This document shows, piece after piece, positions 11,401-21,465 of a stretch of DNA of 64,000 bases (position 1 is the first letter of the stretch; each line of letters begins with the position of its first letter). Where the stretch lies: the NCBI GenBank assembly GCA_006384855.1, contig VCJN01001647.1:1-64000 (forward strand), read 5' to 3'. Source of the DNA: Tetraselmis striata. Its lineage: Eukaryota > Chlorophyta > Chlorodendrophyceae > Chlorodendrales > Chlorodendraceae. Made by a program: the position numbers and the translations under genes. The notes under the pieces are model-generated. The model saw only the letters and a program-made list of their open reading frames with translations, was not told the DNA's origin and made no database searches.

Positions 11401-13216
11401 GACTGCACTTAGAGCGCAGCCCTTAATAATGGATATATGGTATCATCATTTCTGGGGTGCGATACTGGTCCTTACATGGCCATGGAGTGTTTGAAGATCT
11501 GGCATTGGAGACTTCTGTGCTTGAGGAATCGTTTCAGAGTGAACTATGTGTCGATACTACCGAAACCATTTTAAACATAGGGAGCGCACTTACCCGGCAG
11601 CTGGTGCGCTTTGGTGCGGATGGCCGTGACAGAGCAGAACCTGGTCTTGTGGATGCAGGAGGCCGTCTCCCCGAGCTGGATGTCGCTCGGGTGGAAGGCC
11701 TCCCGCTGTGGGGACAGCGGCTCAGAGGCGCCGGTGACGTCAACCTGCAGGAGCACCACGTCGCAGCGCGCCAGCGGCCAGGCGGTGGGGCTGTTGTCTG
11801 GCGGGACGCAACGCGGCAACAACGCCTCAGCAGCAGGCGAGCCAGCATGTGTCATACAGCCTAGATGATTAATGCAGGGTATGGCAGTGTGTGTTGGATT
11901 GATATTCTAGGATTTATAGGGCTTTGTTGCGTATATGGTATTATATCATAGGGTGCAGGCAATAGGAATAACAATAAATAGGTGCTCTGGAGTCTGCATC
12001 AATGCGTGGCATCAACGGCATGGCAATGGCATTACGCGGGTGTCAACAAACCCGTTGTTATCGTTCCACTGGGGGTACTAGCTCCAGGAACATTCGCGAT
12101 GGGTCCGCTACCCGTCCGTCCAAAGATGACCTCTGACAGGTGGAGTAGGAGTGGAGTAGGCTCTAATGTTCTCACCACCCCGTCGGAACACTCGCAGAGG
12201 AGCTGCAGTGTCACTGGCTTCAGGGCTTATAAGGGTTTGTTGGGTTTCAGGGCGCCTGACCTGCTACGTCCAGCATGCCCGTCAGCTTGTCCAGCACCAT
12301 CTCCACGGTCGGCCCTGCAGATGCGGCATACAGGAGGGCGCAGAGCTTGATTGAGACCCTGGCTGAGGGGGCTACATTGCGAGCCGGGGGCGGCATGTAT
12401 GCCCATGGGCATGCAGGCCCACGCTGCCATGTGGCAGGCGGTGGCGGTGGCGGCAGCACCTGCCGGTGTGCCGTCCCCCTCGTAACGCAGCAGAATGATG
12501 CGCCCGCGGCCCGCCTGCCCCGCTGGGGCGGCAGCCCCTGAGCCGGGCTCTGCGCTATCACGGTCCTTAGCATCGCCGCCGTCCATCAGGCAGTCCAGCG
12601 CCTCTGTCCAGCGGAGATCGACGGAGAGGGCCCAGGGCCGGCGCGGGGTGTCAGGCCTCTGGGCAATGTAGTGCAGCGCAGCGCACCGCCCACTGGAGGC
12701 ACAGTCCCCAGCGGGCCCTCATGCGCGGGGATGTGGCGGCAGCGGCCCCACCTGGCAGCGCTTCTTTCCAGTCGAGGTGAGGCGTGGCGCAGGGGGCGGC
12801 CTCCTGCGCCTGCACTTCGCTGAATGCGTCGGCCAGGCGGGTGGGGCCCTGCGCCTCGGGCGACCACGAGCACAGCTGCAGGCTCGTCCCCTCCTTGCCC
12901 GCCACCAGAATCACCGCCTGTGCGGAGGCGGCGGGCGTCTCAGTCAGGACTGCTCAGAGGCTCGCCTGACAGGGGGCCGCTGGAGGCGACAGGTTGGGGA
13001 AACAGAGGGTGGGGGTCCCTCCGCCCGCACACCTGCTGCGACGTGTCGAAGGCCTGCAGCAGGCCGAAGTACTTAAGCGCGGCATCCGTGCCAGCGGCGT
13101 GCGCGTTGAGCAGGCTGCCACTCTCCTCGTCCACCAGCCCCTCCAGCCCGGGGGCCTCTGCGCTGGGCACGCCCGCTGCGGACACGTCGCTGCCGTCCAG
13201 GACCAGCACGGTGCGC
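8470..13216 (-). CDS. Unidentified multi-exon gene (possibly the 5' part of the FYR gene)
   Basis: I do not recognise this protein. Minus-strand exons with agreeing phases include 13216-13033, 12917-12752, 11797-11594, 10950-10691, 10407-10285, 10039-9857, 9690-9546, 9368-9268 and 9189-9129. Further exons lie at about 12720-12260 and 8750-8480, where boundaries are unsure. Typical segments are VLVLDGSDV, LKYFGLLQAFD, AVILVAGKEGTSLQLCSW, GRIILLRYEGDG, CDVVLLQVDVTGASEPLSP, LADTHLGLDTAMLDG, KVCLVGSNAHSVDSLTSYL and SRKRILTTRRLERLTRCF. The strand-like pieces near the N-terminus could be a beta-propeller. An ATG-bearing first exon was not found. One splice at 11594 is a textbook G/GTAAGT. G/C runs sit in the introns (9520-9542 directly follows a donor). 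An SMG8-like identity was considered and not supported. Confidence 0.55.
9520..9542. repeat. 23-nt G run abutting a splice donor
   Basis: On the transcript strand the donor at 9546/9545 reads GTGCC and runs straight into the C tract, so the homopolymer starts at intron position 4. Confidence 0.85.
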
Positions 13217-13944
13217 CTATAGGGGGGGGGGGGGGGGAGGAGCTCCTTTGAATGCCCATTGTCTTCCCGAGCTGCCCAGGCACTAATGGCTCTCCTTTTG
13301 ATTTGATGTGAATGCATCCGTTATTAGGTCGTCTGTCGGCTGTGTTCTCTTCCTCCGAGCTGCATATCCTTGCTATTTCATATGCGCATCATTTACATTC
13401 CCAAGCATTATACCCGTAGGAGACACGTAGTCATCGACCGGATGAGCGTCGCTGCCACGAGTATTCGCTATTCCGTGGAGGAAGCAGAGGTGATATTCAC
13501 CAGTGTAGGCTGCGGAACGGGGCTGAGGCGGGAAGGCGTGGGGGTAACCTCGCCGGCCCGCTGAGCAGCCCCAGCCCCACAAGCGCAGGCGCCATTACTC
13601 CGGCAGTGCCAGGCGTCTTAGCCGTTCCACACGTCCCGGCCAGCACTCCTGGCACTGTGGGCGTCGCTGCGCTCGGAGGAGGCGCACCGCCAAAAAATAG
13701 GTGGAGAGGTCGTTCTAGCTGCAGAGCTACCACACATCTACGGGCACTGGTTGCATCTGTCGGCGCGCTCACCCGAGGTGGGAATCATCACGACGGTGAT
13801 GGGTACAAGTCCTCACCCATGGTTGGAATCATCGTCTGGTCCTCCCCTGACGCGTACGCGCCGCGCGCCGGCAGCAGTAGCAACACGACGATGACGTCTC
13901 CGCGAAAACTCACGAAATCCACGCGAAACAAATTTAGATGTGGT
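13217..13944. other. 5' flank of the unidentified gene, no gene recognised
   Basis: Begins with a TATAG acceptor and a 16-nt G run (13222-13237) that would act as its pyrimidine tract on the minus strand, so a further upstream exon is expected but not seen. The rest is AT-richer, with a GC-rich patch at 13520-13690. Confidence 0.35.
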
Positions 13945-14066
13945 ATTTACCCAAGGAGGCACTGTTTGCCAAAGAATGTCAGCTCGCTTACATCGAAGGC
14001 TAAGACAAGAACCACAGGCTTGGCCTGGGTGTCTCCTAGCGCAAAAGATGGTTGAGGGTGGGTGGG

Positions 14067-14243
14067 TGCGCGAGCCGGTTGAGGCGAGCGCAAAGCAGAG
14101 AGTGCCTGTGCCCGAGGGTGGACCCCTCAGGTCATAGTGCTGGTGCGGGCCGGCAGGCCTTAGTCCGTGCGCCGACCTCGGGGGTCGTGCGCAGTACAAC
14201 ATAGCTAATGTACTGTAAACCTCTAGATGACTACATCTGACCA
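14067..14243 (-). repeat. A2 internal direct repeat of the YR retrotransposon
   Basis: Second copy of the 177-bp A repeat. It is flanked on both sides by the short B sequence starting ATTTACCCAAGGAGGC: 14243-14275 (B1) and 13945-13975 (B2). This gives the split-direct-repeat arrangement. Confidence 0.85.
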
Positions 14244-14300
14244 TTTACCCAAGGAGGCACTGTTTGCCAGAGACGAAAGCCAAAGGCTAGCACAGGAAGC

Positions 14301-15430
14301 TTAGGCCGGCGGCCGGACGGGGACGAGCCAACCGAAGAACCTCCAGGCCGCAGGAGTCGGGCGCATGGTCGGGTCGATGTACTTCCCGGTGACCACCTCG
14401 CTGTTCTTCGACCAGTCGCCCATGTGTTTGATGGCCGGCAAGGGGACGCCGACGCAGCTTGCTGCGGAAGCGGCACCCTTGCGTAAACTGTGCGATGTCC
14501 ACTTGAAACCGGTGGGAGGTCGGGCGCCTGCCGCCAGGTAGGCTTCCCGCAACCACTCGGTAAGAGTGGCTGAAACCGACCAAGTGGCGGAAGACTCCAG
14601 CGGGGAGATGCTCCAGAACTTGGGCGGCGGGCTGGCGCCGTAGAAACGGCGGCAGTAGGCGTCGCGACTGACGGTGTACCAGTCCAGCAGGTCAGCGAAG
14701 TCCGGAACGGCGGCGATGGGCAGAGTTATCAGGGGCTTAGCGGAAACCCTCGTACGCTGGTCGCCTTTCTGTTTGCGGACGTACAGTAGAATGCTTCCGG
14801 ACGGCCGGTCGACCAGTAAATCACCGGTCTCGCAGCTAATGCCGGACTCCGCGCGGCACAGGAAGACGTACGCCGTAATCGTCGCGAGCGCGGCTCTGAA
14901 AGCGCGGATGTCCGCAATATTAGCGGGTTCCCACGCCAATGTCTTCCGAAATCCAATCGCGGTGTTCAGGATGTCGGCCGCCACGGGCGCAGGTAGGGCG
15001 ACGCGGACGTCTTCCGCCGCAAGACGCTCTTGCTGGATAGCCAGGCTGCGGCGCGCGTCGGCTACCATTTCGCCGAGGGCGACAGGCTGGCGTTGATGGT
15101 CGCGGAAGTACTTGTTGATGGACGAGTAATACTGTTGAAGGGACTCCGCGCCGACGGTACCTTGCAAGCCTAGCCAGGCAGTGTAGCGGACGATTGTGCT
15201 GGTAGTAGCCTGCAGCGGGCGTAAGCCTTCCTGCTCGCAGAAAGTAGCGAAAGAGCGCATGCCGCTGTCGTAGTTGCGGTAGGTGCCGGCCGCCAGCGAA
15301 CCCGTAAGCAACCCGAGCGCCGCTTGACCAACGTCGTCGGTCCCCAACAAAGACCGGAGCTCGGCCGCCATTGATGCCGACCAGGGCGCCTCCGAGCCGG
15401 CGCGCGCGGCAAGCCGGTAGCGCGCGTGTC
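14301..15430 (-). CDS. Tyrosine recombinase domain of the YR retrotransposon
   Basis: The frame is open from 17522, but recognisable recombinase homology begins near MAAELRSLLGTDDV. It has an N-terminal SAM-like part (TYRNYDSGMRSFATFCEQ) and a catalytic part with the expected residues: Arg in VFLCRAESG, HSLRKG (the HxxR motif), the MGDWS box, and a Tyr in GKYIDP as the likely nucleophile. The enzyme would integrate the circular cDNA by strand exchange. Upstream of the domain the frame runs antiphase to the RT ORF, so most of its length there is probably an overprinted shadow. Confidence 0.8.
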
Positions 15431-15456
15431 GAGTGTGGGACAGGCGGCCCGGGTAT

Positions 15457-15516
15457 TGCACACCGTACTGCACACCGTACTGCACACCGTACTGCACACC
15501 GTACTGCACACCGTAC
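15457..15516. repeat. 12-bp minisatellite within the retrotransposon
   Basis: Five perfect tandem copies of TGCACACCGTAC. The unit length is a multiple of three, so a frame across it keeps open and reads a four-residue repeat (QYGV). It lies at the border between the RT/MT-like frame and the recombinase domain. Confidence 0.9.
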
Positions 15517-15547
15517 TGCAGCGACGGCTGTACGGTCATAGCCCGGC

Positions 15548-18091
15548 CTAGCGACCCCCGGCGGAGGTGCAGCCATGCCGGCGTGGCAGCCGAAAAGCCA
15601 CGACGCTCCAGCCGGGCAGTCCGACCCCCGCGCGCGTTCCCCGCCGCCCAGGAAAGAAGAGGTCGCGGGTAGGCGGGTAGACAATCGTCTCGGTGGCGAG
15701 GTCTTGCAGCAGCTGGTACCAACGCCGTCCTGGCCAGTGCGGTGCGATGACCGTGGCGGCCGCGCCCGACTGTCGCAGTTTGTCCGCCAAATCGTCCAAC
15801 AAACCCCACGGAGGATTGCAATAATTGCGCTCCCTGCGCCAGAACTCGTCCGGCAAATGGAGCGAATCCACCGCTTCGCAATGCGGGTCGCGCCAGCGGG
15901 AATTGTACCGTGGAAGTTGCGTATTTTCCATTGACGCAAATCTGTCGACGGTGTGCGGACCCCACAAGCGCTGCAGGTACGCGAATATCCGCGGATTGAG
16001 CTGCCAGTCGGAGTCGTCCAGCTCCCTGCTGAGTCGGTCCGCCCAAACGTTGGCTGCAGACTGGATGTATCGGGGCCTGATGGAGATGTCGTGGATATCC
16101 AGGAGGTGCCATAGCTTGCGGAGCTCCTCCATCATGACGGGCGACCGAGAGGTAAGGTTGGTCAGCGCTGCCACCACGGCCGTGTTGTCCTCGTGCAGTA
16201 AGACGCGCCGTCCTCGGAGTTGCGGCAAAAATGATTCGACCGCGTGACGTACCGCGCGAAGCTCCTTCCACGTGATGTGATGCGAGCGGTCGTCCTCGTA
16301 CCAGAAGCCGCGCGCCTGGTAAGCGCTGTTGTTGTTCAGCACAGCCCCCCATCCGTACGAGCTGGAGTCCGCGTGAAGATACGCGGTCTCCACAGGCTTG
16401 TACATAGAGCGACCGTTGTGTTGCGCAGGTACCTGGGTCCACCACTCTAGGTCGCGGCGCAGCTGGTGTGTCATCTTGACGCGCCCGCCCCAGCCCTGCC
16501 GGGTTGCGAGGACGCAGTGCAGCTCTCGCAGAAAGAAACGGGCCGGCGTAACTGCCAAGTACAGGAACTGCGCCTTGCCCGCAAAGGACGCCAGCTGCCG
16601 AGCTGGGAGCCAGCGCTTGTCGGAGGCTGCGCGGCCAAGGAGCGAACGGGCGGCCTTGGCTAGCGCGATGAGCTTCTCCTCGGGGGCGCGGAACTCGCCG
16701 CGCTTCAGGTCGATGATCAGGCCCAGGTGAGGGCCGACCTGGGTGGGCTCCCAGACTCCCTTGTTGGGGTTGCGCAGCAGGCCCAAGCGGTCCAGCAAGG
16801 TGCTTAACCGGACGCGTAGCTCCAGGGCTGCCTCGCGGGAGTCCGCGAGGAAAAGGAAGTCGTCCATATATGGTAGGAGCCGCTCGCCTCGCCAGCGAGT
16901 GTTGCGCAGGAAACGGCGAGTAGGCTTGGACGGGGCCGTGGGAGGCAACGCTGGGTCGCGCCGCTTCAGGGGCGTCCGCAGGTAGTCCGTAAAGGCCGCC
17001 GTCAACTTGCAGAAGTAGTACGACGAGCATGTCCAACCCATCGGTAGGCACGCAAGTCGCCACAGCTCCCCTCGGTAGTTCACGGTAAAGAAGTCGCGGT
17101 CCTCCTCCCGAATCCCAAGGGCGTAGTAGCCATCGGCCAGGTCCATCGACACGAACCAATCCCCCGCGCGCGCAAGGTGCCGCAGGTGCTTGAGCGTTTC
17201 GTAGGACATCGTGAAAGTCTTGCACCACTTGTTGAGCTCCCGCAGGTCGATGATGAGGCGCCACTTGTTGGTGCCGGGCTTGGGGACTAGAAACATTCTG
17301 GATACCCACTTGTTGCAGTGTCCGCGCTCCCACGCGCCAATCGCCTCGAAGCGGGGCAGTTCTGTAGCCATGAAGTCCAGTTGTGCCTGAGTGGCGTCGC
17401 GCATAGAGACGCCGTGGTTGTAGGGGTGAGGGCGTCGCCCGTTCTTGAAGCGTATTCGGACCCCTTGGCGGATCCAACTCAAGACTTGTCCGCTCGCGCC
17501 GATGCTTTCCAAGTCGCGCCATCTTCTCCGCACGCGGTGTCGCATGTAGAGGGAGGTAGGCGTACAGGAGTCGGCGCGGCGGGCCACACCGTCACTTGGT
17601 GACCTTGGCCTTGGCCTTGTCGGACGCTGCGGCCGTCGCTGCGGCCTTCCGCGCCGCAGCGGCTTGCTCGCGTTGCTTGCGCCTCTCGGCGGACTCCGTG
17701 GGGGCGGGCTTGTCGGGAGTAGCCTTGGCGAACGCGGCTGCGGCACGGGCCTTGCCTGCTGCGGAAAGGCTGATCTCGAGGGTCTTGTCGTCGAACGCTC
17801 GGCGGAGTTGGTCGAGTTGCCCGGACACGGCGATGCGCCGTGGGGTGCAGAACTTTGCGTGGGCGAGCTCGGCGAAAACACGGTCCGCCTCGGTAGCCGT
17901 TGGGCCATTCTTGGCGAGCTGGAGGTAGCCCAACCGGGAACGGGTGGCCTCCTCCGTCGCCAGGTGGGTGCGGTAGCAGGCGCGGAGCTCGGCAAGGGCC
18001 GCAGCCTTGCCTGCCGGCGTAGCAGACTCGGTCGAAAGCGACTCCAGAGCGCAGCGCATCGCCTCGTTGGCGCAGCTACTGAAGAAGGCAT
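15548..18091 (-). CDS. Reverse transcriptase-RNase H-methyltransferase-like ORF of the YR retrotransposon
   Basis: 847-residue frame; its first ~190 residues overlap gag in another frame, so the functional start may lie downstream. RT motifs in order are KWRLIIDLRELNKW, DLADGYYALGI, LPMGWTCSSYYF and the catalytic YMDDFLFLAD box. The RNase H part shows LHADSSSYGWGAVL, ITWKELRAV, LHEDNTAVVAALTNLTS and ADRLSREL. After it comes the domain typical of DIRS/PAT elements, with CNPPWGLLDDL resembling the catalytic [DNS]PP[YFW] motif of adenine methyltransferases. The order RT, RH, MT-like is known for the family; methyltransferase activity is inference. Confidence 0.85.
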   Translation of the reverse strand: MPSSVAAPTRRCAALWSRFRPSLLRRQARLRPLPSSAPATAPTWRRRRPPVPGWATSSSPRMAQRLPRRTVFSPSSPTQSSAPHGASPCPGNSTNSAERSTTRPSRSAFPQQARPVPQPRSPRLLPTSPPPRSPPRGASNASKPLRRGRPQRRPQRPTRPRPRSPSDGVARRADSCTPTSLYMRHRVRRRWRDLESIGASGQVLSWIRQGVRIRFKNGRRPHPYNHGVSMRDATQAQLDFMATELPRFEAIGAWERGHCNKWVSRMFLVPKPGTNKWRLIIDLRELNKWCKTFTMSYETLKHLRHLARAGDWFVSMDLADGYYALGIREEDRDFFTVNYRGELWRLACLPMGWTCSSYYFCKLTAAFTDYLRTPLKRRDPALPPTAPSKPTRRFLRNTRWRGERLLPYMDDFLFLADSREAALELRVRLSTLLDRLGLLRNPNKGVWEPTQVGPHLGLIIDLKRGEFRAPEEKLIALAKAARSLLGRAASDKRWLPARQLASFAGKAQFLYLAVTPARFFLRELHCVLATRQGWGGRVKMTHQLRRDLEWWTQVPAQHNGRSMYKPVETAYLHADSSSYGWGAVLNNNSAYQARGFWYEDDRSHHITWKELRAVRHAVESFLPQLRGRRVLLHEDNTAVVAALTNLTSRSPVMMEELRKLWHLLDIHDISIRPRYIQSAANVWADRLSRELDDSDWQLNPRIFAYLQRLWGPHTVDRFASMENTQLPRYNSRWRDPHCEAVDSLHLPDEFWRRERNYCNPPWGLLDDLADKLRQSGAAATVIAPHWPGRRWYQLLQDLATETIVYPPTRDLFFPGRRGTRAGVGLPGWSVVAFRLPRRHGCTSAGGR

Positions 18092-18647
18092 AGCAGCCTA
18101 GGTGCAGGTACTCGTCGTACGCTGCCTGACTCCGCTTATCCGCGAGGGCGCGGGCGGTGTCGTCGGTCAGGGTCCACAAGCGGGGCTCGTCGACGTCGCG
18201 CGGGGGGCGCTCCAGACCGGGGGGGATGACTCGGCCGTAGTAGGCGAAGTCGACGTACTCGAGCTCGTTGTCGGGTGCGTCTAGCTCAGCAGGAACGGGC
18301 TCTCGCGCTCCTTGCTCACCACCCTCGGGCGCAGGCGTGCCCGCGGGGTTGGCTGGCTGGGTACCTTCGGGAGGAAGCGGGTTAGTGGGGGGGGCGAGTC
18401 GAGCGAGCAAGGCAGCCGTAGCAGCCTCAAACTGCCCGGCCAGCCGCTTCTCCAGGGCTTCCGCTTGGGCCGTCAGGCGTTTCTCCAATTCCGCGACAGA
18501 TGCCGCCGTGGCGCCGCCCGGGGCGTCGTCCGCTAAGGCGTCTTCCGGTACAGGGCGAGGGGGCATCCTGCTGTCGCGGGGTGGGGAAGGTGTAGCGTCT
18601 CGGGACGCTGAGGCTCGGGTCCGAGTCGGCATAGAGTAAGCTGACAC
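17592..18647 (-). CDS. Gag-like ORF of the YR retrotransposon
   Basis: 351 residues. The N-terminus is rich in Pro, Arg and Ser, followed by a predicted coiled coil (SVAELEKRLTAQAEALEKRL), a Pro/Gly-rich spacer, a helical middle part and a Lys/Ala-rich tail (KQREQAAAARKAAATAAAS). Position at the 5' end of the element and composition fit the nucleic-acid-binding, particle-forming ORF1 of this group. No zinc knuckle is seen. It overlaps the start of the RT frame, as in other compact elements of the group. Confidence 0.65.
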   Translation of the reverse strand: MSAYSMPTRTRASASRDATPSPPRDSRMPPRPVPEDALADDAPGGATAASVAELEKRLTAQAEALEKRLAGQFEAATAALLARLAPPTNPLPPEGTQPANPAGTPAPEGGEQGAREPVPAELDAPDNELEYVDFAYYGRVIPPGLERPPRDVDEPRLWTLTDDTARALADKRSQAAYDEYLHLGCYAFFSSCANEAMRCALESLSTESATPAGKAAALAELRACYRTHLATEEATRSRLGYLQLAKNGPTATEADRVFAELAHAKFCTPRRIAVSGQLDQLRRAFDDKTLEISLSAAGKARAAAAFAKATPDKPAPTESAERRKQREQAAAARKAAATAAASDKAKAKVTK

Positions 18648-18676
18648 TCTGCTCGACTGCTAGAGTCGAGACTGCT

Positions 18677-18853
18677 TGCGCGAGCCGGTTGAGGCGAGCG
18701 CAAAGCAGAGAGTGCCTGTGCCCGAGGGTGGACCCCTCAGGTCATAGTGCTGGTGCGGGCCGGCAGGCCTTAGTCCGTGCGCCGACCTCGGGGGTCGTGC
18801 GCAGTACAACATAGCTAATGTACTGTAAACCTCTAGATGACTACATCTGACCA
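18677..18853 (-). repeat. A1 terminal direct repeat of the YR retrotransposon
   Basis: 177 bp beginning TGCGCGAGCCGG (plus strand) and ending CATCTGACCA. It matches 14067-14243 over its whole length by eye. It forms the 5' end of the element in its minus-strand orientation. Confidence 0.85.
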
Positions 18854-19479
18854 AATAATTAATAATCCTTCATAATATCCTTCATAATCCTCGTCAATAT
18901 GAATACGATGTCATTGTTGTTATTATGAATTATATTATGCTGTAATATTACTAGTACTGATGTTGCTTAGCGACTACTTGCTGCTAAATAACGTAACACA
19001 AATGGTCGCGCGCGCTCTGCGGATGAAACCCCCCCCCCCCCCCCCCCCCCGCGCCCCGCTCCCGATGAAGACAAAAACTATTTCTGTATAAAAATACGAA
19101 GAAATAGCGACTAAATCTTCATAACGATAATGCAGAATGGATAGCGACTACATAACGAAGACTCCGACGTGAAGGTGCATAGATAATCGGATGTTTGCTA
19201 TTCAAAATAACTACCTTCTTATTATAATAAAATGAGGTTTTCCGATACTGTGAACTGAAAACATGAAAGACTAAACCTAATGTTTCCCGTATGCTAACGG
19301 TGGTTTCATCCGGTTAAGTTACCGATACCACCATGTTTTTAATGTATGGGCCGCCCCATCGCCCGAGAGGCATGCCTTCCCGGTCGGGGAGCTACTTAGG
19401 ACAACCAATTGCTAGCTCGCATGCCATGTCTCAGCTCGCGCTACTACCGTCTTCATCGTCTGCGAGCTTCACGTACACA
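18854..19479. other. AT-rich spacer next to the retrotransposon
   Basis: Begins with AATAATTAATAATCC-type sequence, then a 22-nt C run at 19029-19050. No gene is seen. Confidence 0.5.
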
Positions 19480-19790
19480 TGCACGCGGCGCCCGCCGCCA
19501 TGCGGCATCGGCCCACAAGGAGCGGAGGATCACGTGATCGGCAGCCATGGCGGCTCCACGCACCCCCACCTTCACGTGGTGAAAGCTGATAACCCCTGAG
19601 ACCTTTGCCCGATTGGGTACGGCAAGGAGCTGAGCGGGGTGGCCGGTTGTGGCGGGTCCCCGGATCTTGCGGAGACCGGGGAGCCCTACGGGCGGCTTTT
19701 CAAATAACACTCGTAGTCCCGGAAGCGCATTCTGGCGCCGCCGGGCAGCAACCATGTATACATACGGGGGGCTGCTAAAAACAAACCATG
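19480..19790. repeat. Dispersed repeat R1, copy 1
   Basis: About 310 bp that matches 23340-23655 in the same orientation by eye, including the shared blocks GTGGCCGGTTGTGGCGGGTC and CCGGGGAGCCCTACGGG. It ends near CCGCCGGGCAGCA. No coding content is recognised. It may be a SINE-like or MITE-like element or a piece of a larger transposon. Confidence 0.7.
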
Positions 19791-19794
19791 TACG

Positions 19795-20412
19795 ACATCG
19801 GCCTTGAGCCGGCCTCTCCGAGCGAGATTTGCCTATGGGTAGTGGGGAAGCAGGGGGTGTACGACTCGGACGGGGGCAGCCTACTTACGAGGGATGTTCG
19901 AAGTATAATCGTGTTCTCGTACCTCGGTACGACCCGCGACCGAACTGTAGAAGATCTGCCGTACCTCCCCCCCACCCCCCCCCCCCACCCAACACACCCG
20001 TATATACGTGTTCCACATGTGAATCTTTGAATCTCGGCCTAGTACAGCGGAGTGGTGTTCGGCGGCGTCCTGCATGTGACCCGTTCGAAACACTACCCGG
20101 GAAACCCTCAGCCGTCCCGTGGGAGCGGGCGAGGGCGGCGAGCGCGAGGAGACGGGAGCCCGGCACTTCAAGGTGGGGCAGGCGTTCGGGGGTGGAGAGG
20201 CCAGGCATGGAGGTGACTCAAAGGCCAAGAGACATAAGCCAGAGTGCTGCCCTCAGGGAATCGCGGCCATGCAACGGGAGGAGTCAGCTACCGGCAGCTC
20301 GGTCTTACTATGGACGGGCGGCTACGACGATTTGGCGCGCTGCGGCGGAGAACGCCGGGCTGGCGAGCCGGACCGGCATGCCGGCCACAAAGCGAAGAAA
20401 CGTGCTAGAAGG

Positions 20413-20445
<33 letters not shown>

Positions 20446-21255
20446 CCCCCTTTAGTTCCTCTCGGGGACACTACCGCGAGGAGATCGGGCTGGTGCGATG
20501 GAGGCAAAAGCGTCGGACCGCGGTCGAGGCGAGCGGACCGCCTCAGCCTTCGAGGCGAGGCGATTAGCGCCGTGACCGCCTGCGAGATATTTTCAGCGAT
20601 GGCGGCAAGTGGAACCAAGGCGCAGCATGGCGACCGTAAACTGCGCGGTGCCGGTGAATTACTTATAGAAAAAAAGCCTTTTACACGGCGGGGGCGGGGC
20701 GAGTACCGCATTGGTAATCCCCGTAATGCCAATAAGCGGTAGTCGCTCGTACTGGCGACTACCCGTAGTTATCCGGAACATAGCGTGCGTATTGGGCGAA
20801 TAGCCGATTTGTTTAAGTCTTGTCCGTGATAATTTCGTGTAATATTCTGATACATCTAAAACCGGATCTCGCAATTCCCTTCTAATAGCTTCTAGACATC
20901 AAGACGTTTGTTCCAAGAACGCCATTTACAACATCGCAACCCCTTTCCATTTTCCAGTTTTTTTCTTCAAGTTATTTACAACGGGTATATTTCGTAGCGC
21001 TTTCGCAGTTGTGGATTTGTAAGCCTAAATAATACGGCAATTAATATCCATTGAGTACGTATTTATTAGACTGTGAGAATACCACTTCTACCGATATTAC
21101 GTGGTGGAAGGAGGTGGGTAAGGAAACGGAAGAGGATGTCCGGAACTTTGAGCTGTAATTACTACACTATACATGTGTTCCCTAGCTATATAATATGGTT
21201 AGAGATAGTATGCCATAAGAACAACTCAGTCTGAGCGGTGGAGAGTAGCATGCTA
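19795..21255. repeat. Dispersed repeat R2, copy 1
   Basis: About 1.4 kb, colinear in blocks with 24870-26045. Shared blocks include GACGGGGGCAGCCTACT, ATAATCGTGTTCT, CCTAGTACAGCGGAGTG, GAAACCCTCAGCCG and CACGTGGTGGAAGGAGG (last block approximate in this copy). A 30-nt G run sits in the middle (20414-20443). Open frames in it (for example 19829-20455 plus) have no recognisable domain and carry the G run as poly-Gly. It starts directly after R1, so R1 and R2 may be parts of one larger element. Confidence 0.7.
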
Positions 21256-21359
21256 GAACGATGTAGTCAATTTCGATTTCAATTGTGCACACCGGTTCGA
21301 GTAGGTGCTCGATTCTGAAGACCGCAAACGGGTCTCAAATCCGAGATGTGTAGTTGGCA

Positions 21360-21465
21360 ACACATCTCGTACATTTTGGGTACGTAGCACGCGCTACGTG
21401 CGTATTATCAGCACACATCTCGTACATTTTGGGTACGTAGCACGCGCTACGTGCGTACTATTAGC
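21360..21465. repeat. Two tandem 53-bp units with an inner inverted repeat
   Basis: Units at 21360-21412 and 21413-21465 are near-identical. Each contains ACGTAGC-ACGC-GCTACGT, a perfect 7-bp hairpin with a 4-nt loop. Confidence 0.85.

Larger units (their letters stand above)
13945..18853 (-). mobile_element. Tyrosine-recombinase retrotransposon (PAT/Ngaro/DIRS group), looks whole
   Basis: A retrotransposon of the YR group, transcribed on the minus strand. It carries three long overlapping open frames: a gag-like ORF (17592-18647), an RT-RNase H-methyltransferase-like ORF (15548-18091) and a tyrosine recombinase (C-terminal part of the frame 14301-17522). It is flanked by direct repeats: A1 at 18677-18853, A2 at 14067-14243, and a short B sequence on both sides of A2. 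A1-ORFs-B1-A2-B2 is the split direct repeat layout of PAT-like and Ngaro-like elements. Such elements integrate through a circular DNA intermediate using the recombinase instead of an integrase. The long frames look intact and the A repeats look near-identical by eye, so the copy is probably young. Subfamily placement needs a tree. Confidence 0.85.

Noticed and set aside
19829-20742. Open frames in repeat R2 as a host gene
   Set aside because: No domain, poly-Gly from the G run, and the frame is not conserved as a protein between the two R2 copies.
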